From the NCBI GenBank assembly GCA_964546445.1, contig CAZJJY010000003.1:1-33316 (forward strand): a stretch of 33,316 nt of DNA, read 5' to 3'. The notes under the pieces are model-generated. The model was not told where the DNA came from. It saw only the letters and a program-made list of their open reading frames with translations, and did not search any database. The first letter of the stretch is position 1, and each line of letters begins with the position of its first letter. The translations under genes and the position numbers were made by a program. Shown here piece after piece: positions 1 to 9,234 of this stretch. The stretch comes from CAZJJY01 sp964546445 (GTDB taxonomy: Bacteria > Patescibacteriota > Microgenomatia > PFEM01 > JAPLYW01).

Positions 1-11
1 CTAATAAATTT

Positions 12-506
12 TTACCACCTAAAGTGACTGAAAGCCTTGTTGGCATCAGCCATTCTGTGAGTATTTTCCTTTTTCTTAACAGCGCTACCAGTATTATTGT
101 AAGCGTCTTTTATTTCTGAAGATAGTTTTTGCCAAAAGTGATGATATTCTTTATTTGGTTTTGATTGAGCCGCTAATATTAACCAACGTAAAGCTAATGA
201 TTCTCGACGATCAGATCTAACTGGGATTGGAACTTGGTAAGAAGCCCCTCCAATACGTCTCCCTCTAACTTCCATCTTTGGCTTAATGTTTTCTAATGCT
301 CTGTCTAAAATTTCTAGAGGATCATCTTTGTCTTTAATTCCATCCTTTTTATCAACTAAACTTTCCAAGGCTTTGTAAACTTGTCTTTGAGCAATGGTTT
401 TTTTACCACTTATCATAATCTTATTAATTAAACGATTAACCAAAAGACTTTGATAAATTGGATCTTTAAGAATTACTCTTTTTTTAACTCTTCCTGTTCT
501 TGGCAT
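12..506 (-). CDS. rpsG: 30S ribosomal protein S7
   Basis: S7 binds the 3' major domain of 16S rRNA and nucleates assembly of the 30S head. It is recognised across its whole 164 aa: N-terminal MPRTGRVKKR, the central GRRIGGASYQVPIPV segment (about residues 82-96) and the C-terminal HRMADANKAFSHFRW, close to the HRMAEANKAFAHYRW ending of E. coli S7. It is slightly longer than usual (about 156 aa) because of a short lysine/aspartate-rich insertion near residues 53-62. It lies 9 nt after rpsL, the conserved str-operon order. The next expected genes (fusA, tuf) would lie beyond the left edge of the window. No Shine-Dalgarno site is visible before the ATG, so translation is probably coupled to rpsL. 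Identification is secure. Confidence 0.97.
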   Translation of the reverse strand: MPRTGRVKKRVILKDPIYQSLLVNRLINKIMISGKKTIAQRQVYKALESLVDKKDGIKDKDDPLEILDRALENIKPKMEVRGRRIGGASYQVPIPVRSDRRESLALRWLILAAQSKPNKEYHHFWQKLSSEIKDAYNNTGSAVKKKENTHRMADANKAFSHFRW

Positions 507-515
507 AAATAATTT

Positions 516-995
516 TTAAGCAGCTTTTGAAGTAGCCGGGGCTTCTTGAGATGCTGGCCCAGCTTCTTCCTTCTTAGGAGCTGCTCCTCCTTCCTTACGG
601 CTTCCATATTTTGATCGTCCTTTTTGACGGCCTTCTACTCCGGCTAAATCAAATTTTCCACGAACAATATGATATTTTACTCCTGGAAGATCTTGGACAC
701 GTCCACCTCTAACTAAAACAATTCCATGTTCGGCTAATTCATGTCCTTCACCAGGAATATAGGCGGTAATTTCTTGTTTATTAGATAATCTAACTCTAGC
801 TACTTTTCTTAAAGCAGAGTTAGGTTTTTTAGGAACCATCGTTTTAACCAATAAAACAACCCCTCTTTTTTGAGGATTAATGGTTTGACTTATTCGCCTC
901 TTGGAAGCATTAAAACTCTTTCGTAAAGCGGTCCCTTTGACCTTCTTTTGTGTCTTTTTTCTTCCTTTTCTAACTAATTGAGATATCGTTGGCAT
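516..995 (-). CDS. rpsL: 30S ribosomal protein S12, with insertion and C-terminal tail
   Basis: S12 is the decoding-centre protein of the small subunit. The conserved core is clear: MPTISQLVRK at the start, VPKKPNSALRKV (54-65), RGGRVQDLPG (96-105) and RSKYG (127-131). Two things differ from E. coli S12 (124 aa). About 13 extra, mostly basic residues lie between the N-terminal helix and PQKRG, and there is a C-terminal tail of about 25 residues rich in Ala, Glu, Lys and Pro. Lys56, equivalent to E. coli K43, is kept. Q101 stands where E. coli has K88, a known streptomycin-resistance position. D102 matches the Asp methylthiolated by RimO in some bacteria. It sits between rpoC and rpsG, so RNA polymerase and ribosomal genes are transcribed together. 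No ribosome-binding site is seen. Confidence 0.97.
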   Translation of the reverse strand: MPTISQLVRKGRKKTQKKVKGTALRKSFNASKRRISQTINPQKRGVVLLVKTMVPKKPNSALRKVARVRLSNKQEITAYIPGEGHELAEHGIVLVRGGRVQDLPGVKYHIVRGKFDLAGVEGRQKGRSKYGSRKEGGAAPKKEEAGPASQEAPATSKAA

Positions 996-1028
996 GGTGT
1001 GTAATTTTATCAGAAGTTGGCCTTAAAC

Positions 1029-4000
1029 TCAATCTTCTTTGACCCTTTCTGGAGTAACCGGGATAAGGCGACCAATAATAACATTTTCTTTAAGACCCAT
1101 CAAACTATCTTCTTTCCCCTCTAAAGAGGCCGTGGTCAAAATATTGGTTGTCTCTTGGAATGAGGCAGCCGATAACCAAGAATCAGTACATAAAGAAACT
1201 TTCGTTAATCCTAGAATAACAACCTTAGCCATAGATGGTTCTCCACCTTCAGCTAAAACCTTAGCATTCTCTTCCCCAAATCTATTCTTACTAATAAATT
1301 CTCCAGCTAAAAGAGTTGTGTCTCCAGAACTTTCTACTCTAACCTTATCGCTCATTCTTCTGGCGATAAGTTCAAAATGTTTATCATGAATTGGAATTCC
1401 TTGAGATTCATAAACATCTTGTAACTCTTCAATTAAATACTCTTGAGCTGCTTGAAGTCCTTTAACCTGTAAAATATCTTTAATATCTAATGACCCTGAA
1501 GAAATTCTTTCTCCAGCCCCAATTAATTGACCATCTTTAACGTTTAGTTTATTAATTGCTGAAATAATATATTCTCTTTCTTCAATTGGTTTCTGACCAA
1601 CGGTCTTAATTTTAACCTTATGACCATCGTCAATTTCGACAACACTAACTTTTCCTGAAATTTCAGTCAAAGGAGAAACTATTTTTGGTAATCTTGCTTC
1701 AAAAATTTCTTCTACTCTTGGTAAACCTTGAGTCACATCAGAAACAACGATACCACCGAAATGTTTCGTCTTTAATGTCAACTGTGTCCCTGGCTCACCA
1801 ATAGATTGGGCGGCTAGAACACCAACTGGTGTCCCAATTTCAGCTAATTTCTTAGTAGACATATCCCATCCATAACATTTTTGACAAAGACCATGACGAG
1901 ACTCACAAGTTAAAGGTGAGAATACTTTTAACTTAGTTATCTGATGGGTTTCTAAAATACCTGCATTTTGATCGGTAATTAATTCCCCTTTCTTAAGTAA
2001 AACTTTCTTCGTTTTAGGATCTAAAACAGACTCAGCTAGAGCTCGTCCCTTAACTCTTAAGAAAAATTTATCTGCTCTTTTCTCATCTTTTTCTCTGTTA
2101 ATAATAATACCTTCTTTAGTTTTACAATCTTCTTCTCTTAGAATAATGTCATGAACAGCGTCAACCAAACGTCTGGTTAAATAACCAGCATCAGCAGTTT
2201 TTAAGGCTGTGTCAGTCAATCCTTTCCTTGATCCTCTAGCCGAAGTAACGTATTCAAAAACGGAGAGACCTTCTCTAAAGTTTGATTTAATAGGCAACTC
2301 TACAATCTTACCTAATGGATCAACAACTAAACCTTGCATAGCCGAAAGTTGTTTAACCTGTTCTTTAGAAGTTCTTCCTAAACCGGCATCAATAATTAAA
2401 CGAATACTGTTCCCTGGCTTAAACTCCTCCCAAGTCAAATCAGCTAATTCTTCAGATGTTTCTAACCAAATTTCCTTAGATAAACGACGCTTTTCTTCTT
2501 CGGTAATTAAACCTTCTAAAAAGCTTTTTTCTAATTTATTAGCTTTTTCATTAGATTCTTTGATAAGTTTGTCTTTTCCAGGATAGACAACACAATCAAA
2601 AATACCTGAAGAAATTCCTGACAGAGTTGAATATTTAAATCCAATATCTTTAAGATCATCAACTAATTTAACAATACGATCTTCTTCACAAATTTGAATA
2701 GCTCTAGTAACTAAAGACTGAACAGTTTTTTGACGAACATCATCATTAACAAAAGGAATTTCAACCGGAAGGATTTCATTGAATAATATTCTTCCAACAA
2801 TCGTTTCCATTATTTTTTTATCAATTCTTACTTTTATCAATTGACGTAATTTAATTTTTCCTTCTTGATAAGCCAAAATTGCTTCTTTTCCATCAGCAAA
2901 AATTGTTGGATATGAATCCTGATGAGTATTAACGGAGGTTAGGAAATAACAACCTAAAGCCATTTCCTTGTCAGGAATAGTAATTGGAGAACCATCACCA
3001 GGTTTTAATAGGTTATGATCAGCTCTCATATATTTAGCTGCTTCCTCTTGAGCCTTTTCTCCTAATGGGACATGAACAGCCATTTGGTCTCCATCAAAGT
3101 CGGCGTTAAACCCTTTACAGACACAAGGGTGAAGCTTAATAGAATTACCTTCTACCAATACTGGATAAAAGGCTTGAATACCTAATTTATGTAGGGTTGG
3201 AGCTCGATTAAGTAAAACCAAATGGTCTTTGGTAATTCTTTCTAAAATATCATAAACTTCAGGTGGCCTATGATCTAGAGTATATTTAGCACTTTTAACA
3301 TTAGGAGCCATCCCAGACAAAATTAATTCTCTTAAAACAAACGGCTTAAACATTTCCAAAGCCATTTGTTTTGGCAAACCACATTGGGTAATCTTTAGTT
3401 CTGGTCCAACAACAATGACAGACCTTCCAGAATAATCAACTCGTTTTCCTAAAAGATTTTGACGAAAACGGCCTTGCTTTCCTCTTAGAATATCAGACAA
3501 ACAACGGAATGGTTGAGCTCGACGACGCAATCTTTTAACTGGGCTTTTAGAAACATCAATCAAGCTGTCAACTGCTTCTTGAAGCATTCTCTTTTCGTTA
3601 CGTAAAATTATTTCTGGAGCTCCTAAATCGATCAAATGTTTTAGACGATTATTTCTATTAATAACTCTTCTGTAAAGATCATTTAAATCAGAAGTAGCGA
3701 ATCTTCCCCCTGAAAGCTGAACCATTGGACGTAAATCAGGAGGAATAACCGGTAAAATCCTTAAAATAATCCAAGACGGATCAACTTCAGATCTAACCAT
3801 TTCTTCAAGCAGAGACAATCTTTTAGTTGCCTTGATATGACGAGCACCAGTTGTTTCTTTAACTTCCTGACGAAGTTCAACAACAATTTTCTTAAGGTCT
3901 AAACTCTTCAAAGCCTCTAAAAGGACTTCTGCTCCCATTCCAAATTTTAGGAATGAAATCGCTTTTGAGGAAAGCAATTTAAAATATTGGTCTTCAGTTA

Positions 4001-4730
4001 GTAAATTTAGCTCTCTAACTGCTTTAACAAATTCAATTATTTCCCCATTTTCACTCTCTAATTTTTCTTGCTCAACAATGTGATCATCTCTTAAAGCTTG
4101 GATTTTTTGTTTTGTTTTGAGCCTAATTTCTTCTAAGGCTAAAATTTGCTGTTCTTTATTTTTGATTTTTTTGGTTGTTTCTTTTTCCTCTTTTCCCTTA
4201 TCTTTTTCAGCTATTTTAATTTCTTTATCAAGAGTTTCTTTTAGACTTTTCTTTTCTTTCTCTAATTTTTCATTAAGACTCTTTAAAATCTTATTTTTCT
4301 TGTCTTGATCAATTTTAGTAATTAAATATTTAGCGAAATAAACAATAGATTCTAGATCTTTTGGAGAAATATCTAAAATTAATGAAAGTTTTGATGGGGT
4401 ACTCTTAAAATACCAAATATGAACAGCCGGAGAGGCTAAATTAATATGACCCATACGTTCTCTTCTAACTCTAGCTTGGGTAACTTCAACACCACAACGG
4501 TCACAGATAATACCTCGATAACGAATCCTTTTATATTTTCCACAATAACATTCCCAATCTTTAGTTGGTCCAAAAATACGTTCACAAAATAAACCATCTT
4601 TTTCTGGCTTTAATGTTCGGTAATTAATTGTTTCAGGCTTAGTAACCTCACCATGTGACCAAGACTTAATTGTTGATGGAGAGGCTAATTTAATTTTTAA
4701 ACCTGAAAAGTCAACTATTTTATTATCCAT
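1029..4730 (-). CDS. rpoC: DNA-directed RNA polymerase subunit beta'
   Basis: Largest catalytic subunit of RNA polymerase, 1233 aa. Domains in order: the N-terminal zinc ribbon CYCGKYKRIRYRGIICDRCG (61-80); a lysine/glutamate-rich coiled-coil insertion (about 141-230) before LTEDQYFKLL; the clamp and lid with FATSDLNDLYRRVINRNNRL; the catalytic magnesium site NADFDGD (542-548); the trigger loop (GLTDTALKTADAGYLTRR); the second zinc cluster (CESRHGLCQKC with an upstream Cys); and the bridge/jaw segment AAQSIGEPGTQLTLKTKHF. Similar NTD coiled-coil insertions occur in beta' of actinobacteria and Chloroflexi. It starts 2 nt after the rpoB stop; a weak GGAG lies about 13 nt upstream of the ATG, inside the end of rpoB. 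It is complete and in frame throughout. Confidence 0.98.
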   Translation of the reverse strand: MDNKIVDFSGLKIKLASPSTIKSWSHGEVTKPETINYRTLKPEKDGLFCERIFGPTKDWECYCGKYKRIRYRGIICDRCGVEVTQARVRRERMGHINLASPAVHIWYFKSTPSKLSLILDISPKDLESIVYFAKYLITKIDQDKKNKILKSLNEKLEKEKKSLKETLDKEIKIAEKDKGKEEKETTKKIKNKEQQILALEEIRLKTKQKIQALRDDHIVEQEKLESENGEIIEFVKAVRELNLLTEDQYFKLLSSKAISFLKFGMGAEVLLEALKSLDLKKIVVELRQEVKETTGARHIKATKRLSLLEEMVRSEVDPSWIILRILPVIPPDLRPMVQLSGGRFATSDLNDLYRRVINRNNRLKHLIDLGAPEIILRNEKRMLQEAVDSLIDVSKSPVKRLRRRAQPFRCLSDILRGKQGRFRQNLLGKRVDYSGRSVIVVGPELKITQCGLPKQMALEMFKPFVLRELILSGMAPNVKSAKYTLDHRPPEVYDILERITKDHLVLLNRAPTLHKLGIQAFYPVLVEGNSIKLHPCVCKGFNADFDGDQMAVHVPLGEKAQEEAAKYMRADHNLLKPGDGSPITIPDKEMALGCYFLTSVNTHQDSYPTIFADGKEAILAYQEGKIKLRQLIKVRIDKKIMETIVGRILFNEILPVEIPFVNDDVRQKTVQSLVTRAIQICEEDRIVKLVDDLKDIGFKYSTLSGISSGIFDCVVYPGKDKLIKESNEKANKLEKSFLEGLITEEEKRRLSKEIWLETSEELADLTWEEFKPGNSIRLIIDAGLGRTSKEQVKQLSAMQGLVVDPLGKIVELPIKSNFREGLSVFEYVTSARGSRKGLTDTALKTADAGYLTRRLVDAVHDIILREEDCKTKEGIIINREKDEKRADKFFLRVKGRALAESVLDPKTKKVLLKKGELITDQNAGILETHQITKLKVFSPLTCESRHGLCQKCYGWDMSTKKLAEIGTPVGVLAAQSIGEPGTQLTLKTKHFGGIVVSDVTQGLPRVEEIFEARLPKIVSPLTEISGKVSVVEIDDGHKVKIKTVGQKPIEEREYIISAINKLNVKDGQLIGAGERISSGSLDIKDILQVKGLQAAQEYLIEELQDVYESQGIPIHDKHFELIARRMSDKVRVESSGDTTLLAGEFISKNRFGEENAKVLAEGGEPSMAKVVILGLTKVSLCTDSWLSAASFQETTNILTTASLEGKEDSLMGLKENVIIGRLIPVTPERVKED

Positions 4731-4732
4731 TT

Positions 4733-7700
4733 TTATTTTTTAGCTCCTTTTTTACTTTCTTTCTCTTTCTTTACTTCTTTTTTATCTTTTTTAATATCTT
4801 CATCTTTTTTTTCAACCTTCTCTTCTTTAACTTCTTCTTCGATTTCTTCTTTAACTTCTTTGGTATTAATAGGAATAATATCTAAACATAAACTATTAAG
4901 TTCTTTAATTAAAACCTTGAATGACTCTGGAACGGTCGAACTAACAAATTCTGTACCCTTAACAATAGATTCAAAAGTCTTGGCTCGACCAACAACATCA
5001 TCACTTTTAACAGTTAACATTTCTTGTAAAGTATGGGCCGCTCTGTGAGCTTCTAAAGCCCAAACTTCCATTTCTCCTAAACGTTGTCCTCCCATTTGAG
5101 CCTTTCCTCCTAATGGCTGTTGAGTAACTAAAGAATAAGGTCCCGTAGATCGGGCATGCACCTTATCTTCAACCATGTGAACTAATTTCAAGATGTATTC
5201 TATTCCAACAACTGTCTTTGTCTCATATTCTTCACCACTACGACCATCACGTAAAAATACTTTTCCATCTTCAGGCAGACCAGCTCTTTTAAGTTCTTCA
5301 ACAATCTTCTCTTCACTAATTTTACTAAAAACAGGTACAGATACTTTATAACCTAATTTTTCAGCAGCCCAACCTAAATGAGCTTCAAATAATTGGCCCA
5401 AATTTATACGAGACAAAACAGATAAAGGAGAGATAATAATATCAACTGGTGTTCCATCTGGCAAGAAGGGCATGTCTCCTTCAGGCACAATCTTAGAAAT
5501 TACTCCCTTGTTCCCATGACGACCGGCAACTTTGTCTCCAACAGTTACCTTACGAACTTGAGCTACTTTTACAATTACTTTTCTTAAAGTTCCTGCTTCG
5601 AGTTCATCCCCTTTTTCTCTGTCTAAAATTTGAACATCGATAACTGTTCCACCACCTCCATGAGGAACACGCAAAGAAGTATCTTTAACTTCCCGTGCTT
5701 TTTCACCAAAAATAGCTCTTAATAATCTTTCTTCAGCCGTCAGTTCTGTTTCTCCCTTAGGAGCAATTTTCCCAACCAAAATATCATTTGGACCAACTTC
5801 ACTACCAATAATAACGATTCCGTCTTCAGCTAAATTAGCTAAATCTGATTCACTAACATTAGGAATATCACGAGTTAACTCTTCCGGACCAAGTTTGGTT
5901 TCGACAACAGCAGCATCATATTCTTCAATATTAATTGAAGTTAAGACATCTTCTTTAAAGAGCCTATCTGAAACAACAATAGCATCTTCATATTCCAAGC
6001 CTTGATAAGAACAATAAGCAATAAGCAAATTACGACCTAAAGATAATTCCCCTTGATCACAAGAAGGACCATCAATTAGAAGATCACCTTTTTTAACATT
6101 ATCGCCAACTTTTACTGATGGTTTCTGAGAATAACAAGTTCCATTTGGGTTAGTTCTTTGAAATTTATAGATAAAATAAGTTTCCTCATTCCCTTTAAAA
6201 ACAACATTTTCAGTGTCTTTAAGATCCTTATTCTTATTTTTAATTCTTAAAATTACTTTTTGAGCATCAGCAAAAATTACCTTTCCATCATGGCGAGCTT
6301 TAACCACCCTATGCATGGCTTCAGCAATTACTTTTTCCATGCCCGTCCCAACAATAGGAGATTCTGGCATAACCAAAGGAACAGCCTGACATTCCATGTG
6401 AGTTCCCATCAAAGCTCGAGCTGGCATATCATGAGCTAAGAAAGGAATTAAGGAAGCTGATGTTCCGACTACTTCGATTGGACTAACTTCAATTAAGTCT
6501 ACTTTTCCTACTGGAACTTCTAAAAGTTCACCTTGAAATTTTACCGGAATCCAAGAATCAGTGATGAAACCTTTATCATCAATACCAATTCCAGAATGAG
6601 TAATATGATGATTTTGTTCATCATCAGCAGATAAGTAAACAACTTCATCGGTAATCTTTATTCTAGTCTTATTACCTCTCTTAATTTTTTCTACCTTAAA
6701 ATAGGGAGCTTCTAAAAACCCATATTCATTAACTTTGGCATATAAACTTAAGTAGGTAACTAAACCAATATTAGGTCCTTCGGGAGAACGAACAGGACAA
6801 ATACGCCCATATTGAGAAAAGTGAATATCACGAATAGAGAAAGAAGCTCTTTCACGAGTAATTCCTCCCGTTCCCATAACGGAGATTCTTCTTAAATTAT
6901 CTAACTCTGATAAAGGATTAGTCTGATCTAAAATAGTAGAAAGTTGATTACTACGGAAAAACTCATTGATAGAAGCAACTAAAAGCCTTGCGTTTATTAA
7001 ACGAGAAGCTGAAGCCTCTTCTTCAGCCGGAACCAAACTCATTTTTTCTTTAATAGCTTTTTCTAACCTTAAAAGGCCAATTCTGAAAGGACCCTCAACC
7101 AACTGTTCTCCCAACCTTCTTACTCTTCGGTTGGAAAGATGGTCAATATCATCAACTTCCCCTTCTCCATTTTGAAGTTTAATTAGATATTTTACTGATT
7201 GGATTAAATCGTTTTGATTTAAAACCCAATCTTTTGAAGCATCTTTACCTTCTAAACCAAGACGTTTATTAACCTTGAAACGACCAATATTACCCAAATT
7301 ATAACGTCTCACATTAAAGAACATATTATCAATCAACTCCTGAGCGTTTTCTAAAATAACTGGTTCACCTGGCCTTAACTTTTGATAAAATTCAATTAAA
7401 GCCTCTTGCTTGTTCTTAGTTTGATCTTTAGCTAAAGTCGCTAATAAAAATTTAGCTGCTTTTTTATCATCAGCAAATACTTTCAAAATTTCTTCATCGG
7501 TTGAAAGACCAAAAACCCGTAACAAAGCGGTTACGGGAAATTTGCGACGACGATCAATCCTAACACTAATAACATCATTACGATTAATCATAAACTCTAA
7601 CCAAGACCCATGAAGCGGTCTAACATCAGCGGTGTACAACATACGTCCACTGGTATTATCAATTTCTCCAGAGAAGAAAACACCCGGAGAACGAACTAAT

Positions 7701-8098
7701 TGATTAACAATAGCCCTTTCAACCCCATTAATAATAAAAGTCCCCACTTCTGTAATATGGGGAATATCGCCTAAAAAAACTTTTTGTTTGGTCTTCTTAC
7801 CAGACCTTTTGTTAATTAAAGTTGTTTCTACTTTTAATGGTCGATCGTAAGTTAAACCTTTAGAGAGAGCTTCTGTCACAGAATGTCTAGTCTCACCAAA
7901 AACCGGATTTTCTAGATGTAGCTCCCAATTCTTACTGGTGAAATCTGTGATAGGGGAAATTTCAGAAATAGCCTGCTTAAGACCTTCTTTTATAAACCAA
8001 TTATAAGAATCTCGCTGTAAAGCGAGCAAGTCAGATGGCGTTAAACTTTTATAAATTTTGCCCCAAAAAACCCGTTGATCTTTGTTAGAAGAAATCAT
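4733..8098 (-). CDS. rpoB: DNA-directed RNA polymerase subunit beta
   Basis: Second-largest subunit of RNA polymerase, 1121 aa. Landmarks are the rifampicin pocket NQLSTILDQTNPLSELDN (384-401), the fork-loop segment GRICPVRSPEGPNIGL, the nucleotide-binding GRHGNKGVISK and the C-terminal GGQRLGEMEVWALEAHRAA. Within the pocket, T388 replaces E. coli Q513 and N401 replaces H526; D516 and S531 equivalents are kept. The last 45 or so residues form a highly charged Lys/Glu tail that E. coli beta lacks. rplJ and rplL, the usual upstream partners, are absent; instead a promoter and a leader hairpin precede the gene. The ATG is the first start in the frame after the leader and fits the N-terminus of the family. 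Confidence 0.98.
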   Translation of the reverse strand: MISSNKDQRVFWGKIYKSLTPSDLLALQRDSYNWFIKEGLKQAISEISPITDFTSKNWELHLENPVFGETRHSVTEALSKGLTYDRPLKVETTLINKRSGKKTKQKVFLGDIPHITEVGTFIINGVERAIVNQLVRSPGVFFSGEIDNTSGRMLYTADVRPLHGSWLEFMINRNDVISVRIDRRRKFPVTALLRVFGLSTDEEILKVFADDKKAAKFLLATLAKDQTKNKQEALIEFYQKLRPGEPVILENAQELIDNMFFNVRRYNLGNIGRFKVNKRLGLEGKDASKDWVLNQNDLIQSVKYLIKLQNGEGEVDDIDHLSNRRVRRLGEQLVEGPFRIGLLRLEKAIKEKMSLVPAEEEASASRLINARLLVASINEFFRSNQLSTILDQTNPLSELDNLRRISVMGTGGITRERASFSIRDIHFSQYGRICPVRSPEGPNIGLVTYLSLYAKVNEYGFLEAPYFKVEKIKRGNKTRIKITDEVVYLSADDEQNHHITHSGIGIDDKGFITDSWIPVKFQGELLEVPVGKVDLIEVSPIEVVGTSASLIPFLAHDMPARALMGTHMECQAVPLVMPESPIVGTGMEKVIAEAMHRVVKARHDGKVIFADAQKVILRIKNKNKDLKDTENVVFKGNEETYFIYKFQRTNPNGTCYSQKPSVKVGDNVKKGDLLIDGPSCDQGELSLGRNLLIAYCSYQGLEYEDAIVVSDRLFKEDVLTSINIEEYDAAVVETKLGPEELTRDIPNVSESDLANLAEDGIVIIGSEVGPNDILVGKIAPKGETELTAEERLLRAIFGEKAREVKDTSLRVPHGGGGTVIDVQILDREKGDELEAGTLRKVIVKVAQVRKVTVGDKVAGRHGNKGVISKIVPEGDMPFLPDGTPVDIIISPLSVLSRINLGQLFEAHLGWAAEKLGYKVSVPVFSKISEEKIVEELKRAGLPEDGKVFLRDGRSGEEYETKTVVGIEYILKLVHMVEDKVHARSTGPYSLVTQQPLGGKAQMGGQRLGEMEVWALEAHRAAHTLQEMLTVKSDDVVGRAKTFESIVKGTEFVSSTVPESFKVLIKELNSLCLDIIPINTKEVKEEIEEEVKEEKVEKKDEDIKKDKKEVKKEKESKKGAKK

Positions 8099-8117
8099 TA
8101 ATTTTTTCGGTCAACAA

Positions 8118-8140
8118 TTAAGCGCGCTTTGCGCGCTCAA
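8118..8140 (-). promoter_or_regulatory. GC-rich hairpin in the rpoB leader
   Basis: A perfect 7-bp stem AGCGCGC/GCGCGCT with a 3-nt loop (8121-8137), extended by two more A-T pairs after a mismatch, stands out in very AT-rich surroundings. It lies between the rpoB promoter and the rpoB ATG, ending about 20 nt before the start codon. No U-run follows it, so it is not a standard intrinsic terminator. It may stabilise the mRNA, affect translation initiation or act as a pause/attenuation element. The structure is read from the sequence; any function is inferred. Confidence 0.6.
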
Positions 8141-8166
8141 ATTAAGAAACTTTAAATATTTAAATA

Positions 8167-8195
8167 AATTTAACATAAAAAACGAACACTGTCAA
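8167..8195 (-). promoter_or_regulatory. Sigma-70 type promoter of the rpoBC-rpsL-rpsG operon
   Basis: On the minus strand a perfect -35 TTGACA (8190-8195) is followed by a 17-bp spacer and a -10 TAAATT (8167-8172, 4 of 6 consensus bases). Transcription would start near 8160, giving a leader of about 60 nt that contains the GC-rich hairpin. It sits just after the mltG stop codon and is the only good promoter before rpoB. No start-site mapping is available. Confidence 0.7.
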
Positions 8196-8217
8196 CTAGG
8201 GAAAAAGACCTTAAAAT

Positions 8218-9234
8218 TTAATCTACAAGATACTTTCTGATGTTATTGTTATGTTCTCCGTTAGTCTTAGCATAATGCATCTTACCGGTCTTATCAGAAA
8301 GATAAAACCAAAAATCGGTCTTTTGAGGATACAAAACAGCCTTGATTGAAGCTAAACCAGGATTACAAATTGGTCCAGGTGGCAAACCCTTGTTTTTGTA
8401 AGTATTATAGAGAGAGTCTATTTTTAAATCTCCCCCATTAATTTGAGGCCACCAATTACCTTTCTTACCTAAAATATACTGAACAGTAGCATCAATCTGA
8501 AGTGGCCAATCATTTTCTCCTCTTTTAATTAAAATACCAGCCACAATGGCCCTATCTTCATCACTTTTAGTTTCTCTTTCAATCAAGGAGGCTAAAATTA
8601 AAACTTCTTTTTTACTTAACCCCGCTTTTTGAGCTTCCTTTTCCAAAGTTCTATCAAATTTCAGAGAAAAGTTTTTTTCAAACAATTTTAAGACCATCGA
8701 AGATGAAGCCTGCTTGGGGACTAAATAGGTATCAGGGAAAAGTTCCCCTTCCTTACCCTTTGTTAAATTTAAAAATTCAATTGAATTAAAGTTATCCAAT
8801 TTAGATCCCAGTCTTTGGGCAACTTCTTCACGACGCCAACCCTCAGGAAAAGTCAACCAAATATCAGCCGTCCCACGAGTTAGAGTATAAGCAATCTCAT
8901 TTGAACTTAAACTAGGGCTTAAAGAAAAAGTTCCTGCCTGAATTTTAGTAGATAATCCTTTTGAAAGAACAAAAATCTTAAAAGCAATACTGTTTCTAAT
9001 TAATTGAGTTTCTTCTAAACGAACAGCTATAGAAGAAAGACTTTCTCCTTTTTTAACCACAAATGTTTGTGTAAAAGCGGAACCACTATTTAAAGGAGTA
9101 ACTGCCCAACGCCACCAAAAAAAACAAGCCACTAAAATAGTTAAAACTAAAAAAAGTATAGGAAGATTAAACCTCTTCAAAGAGAGCCCGGTGGTATTTT
9201 TTCGTTTTGGAGTCATAGATGAAAATACGCCCAC
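8218..9234 (-). CDS. mltG: Endolytic murein transglycosylase MltG (YceG-like)
   Basis: A membrane-anchored lytic transglycosylase that cuts nascent glycan strands and helps set peptidoglycan chain length. The 338-aa product has a short basic cytoplasmic N-terminus, one transmembrane helix (about 24-42), a small LysM-like region (FVVKKGESLSSIA, 58-70) and the YceG catalytic domain. Signature residues are SLIERETKSDEDR (216-228), with the likely catalytic Glu219, LQIDATVQY (245-253), GLPPGPICNPG (283-293) and HYAKTNGEHN near the end. The start is uncertain. The longest frame opens with GTG at 9234, an ATG follows at 9216, and neither has a Shine-Dalgarno site. Both overlap the zinc-ribbon gene, whose frame continues to 9167. 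It is the last gene before the rpoB promoter. Confidence 0.93.
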   Translation of the reverse strand: MGVFSSMTPKRKNTTGLSLKRFNLPILFLVLTILVACFFWWRWAVTPLNSGSAFTQTFVVKKGESLSSIAVRLEETQLIRNSIAFKIFVLSKGLSTKIQAGTFSLSPSLSSNEIAYTLTRGTADIWLTFPEGWRREEVAQRLGSKLDNFNSIEFLNLTKGKEGELFPDTYLVPKQASSSMVLKLFEKNFSLKFDRTLEKEAQKAGLSKKEVLILASLIERETKSDEDRAIVAGILIKRGENDWPLQIDATVQYILGKKGNWWPQINGGDLKIDSLYNTYKNKGLPPGPICNPGLASIKAVLYPQKTDFWFYLSDKTGKMHYAKTNGEHNNNIRKYLVD

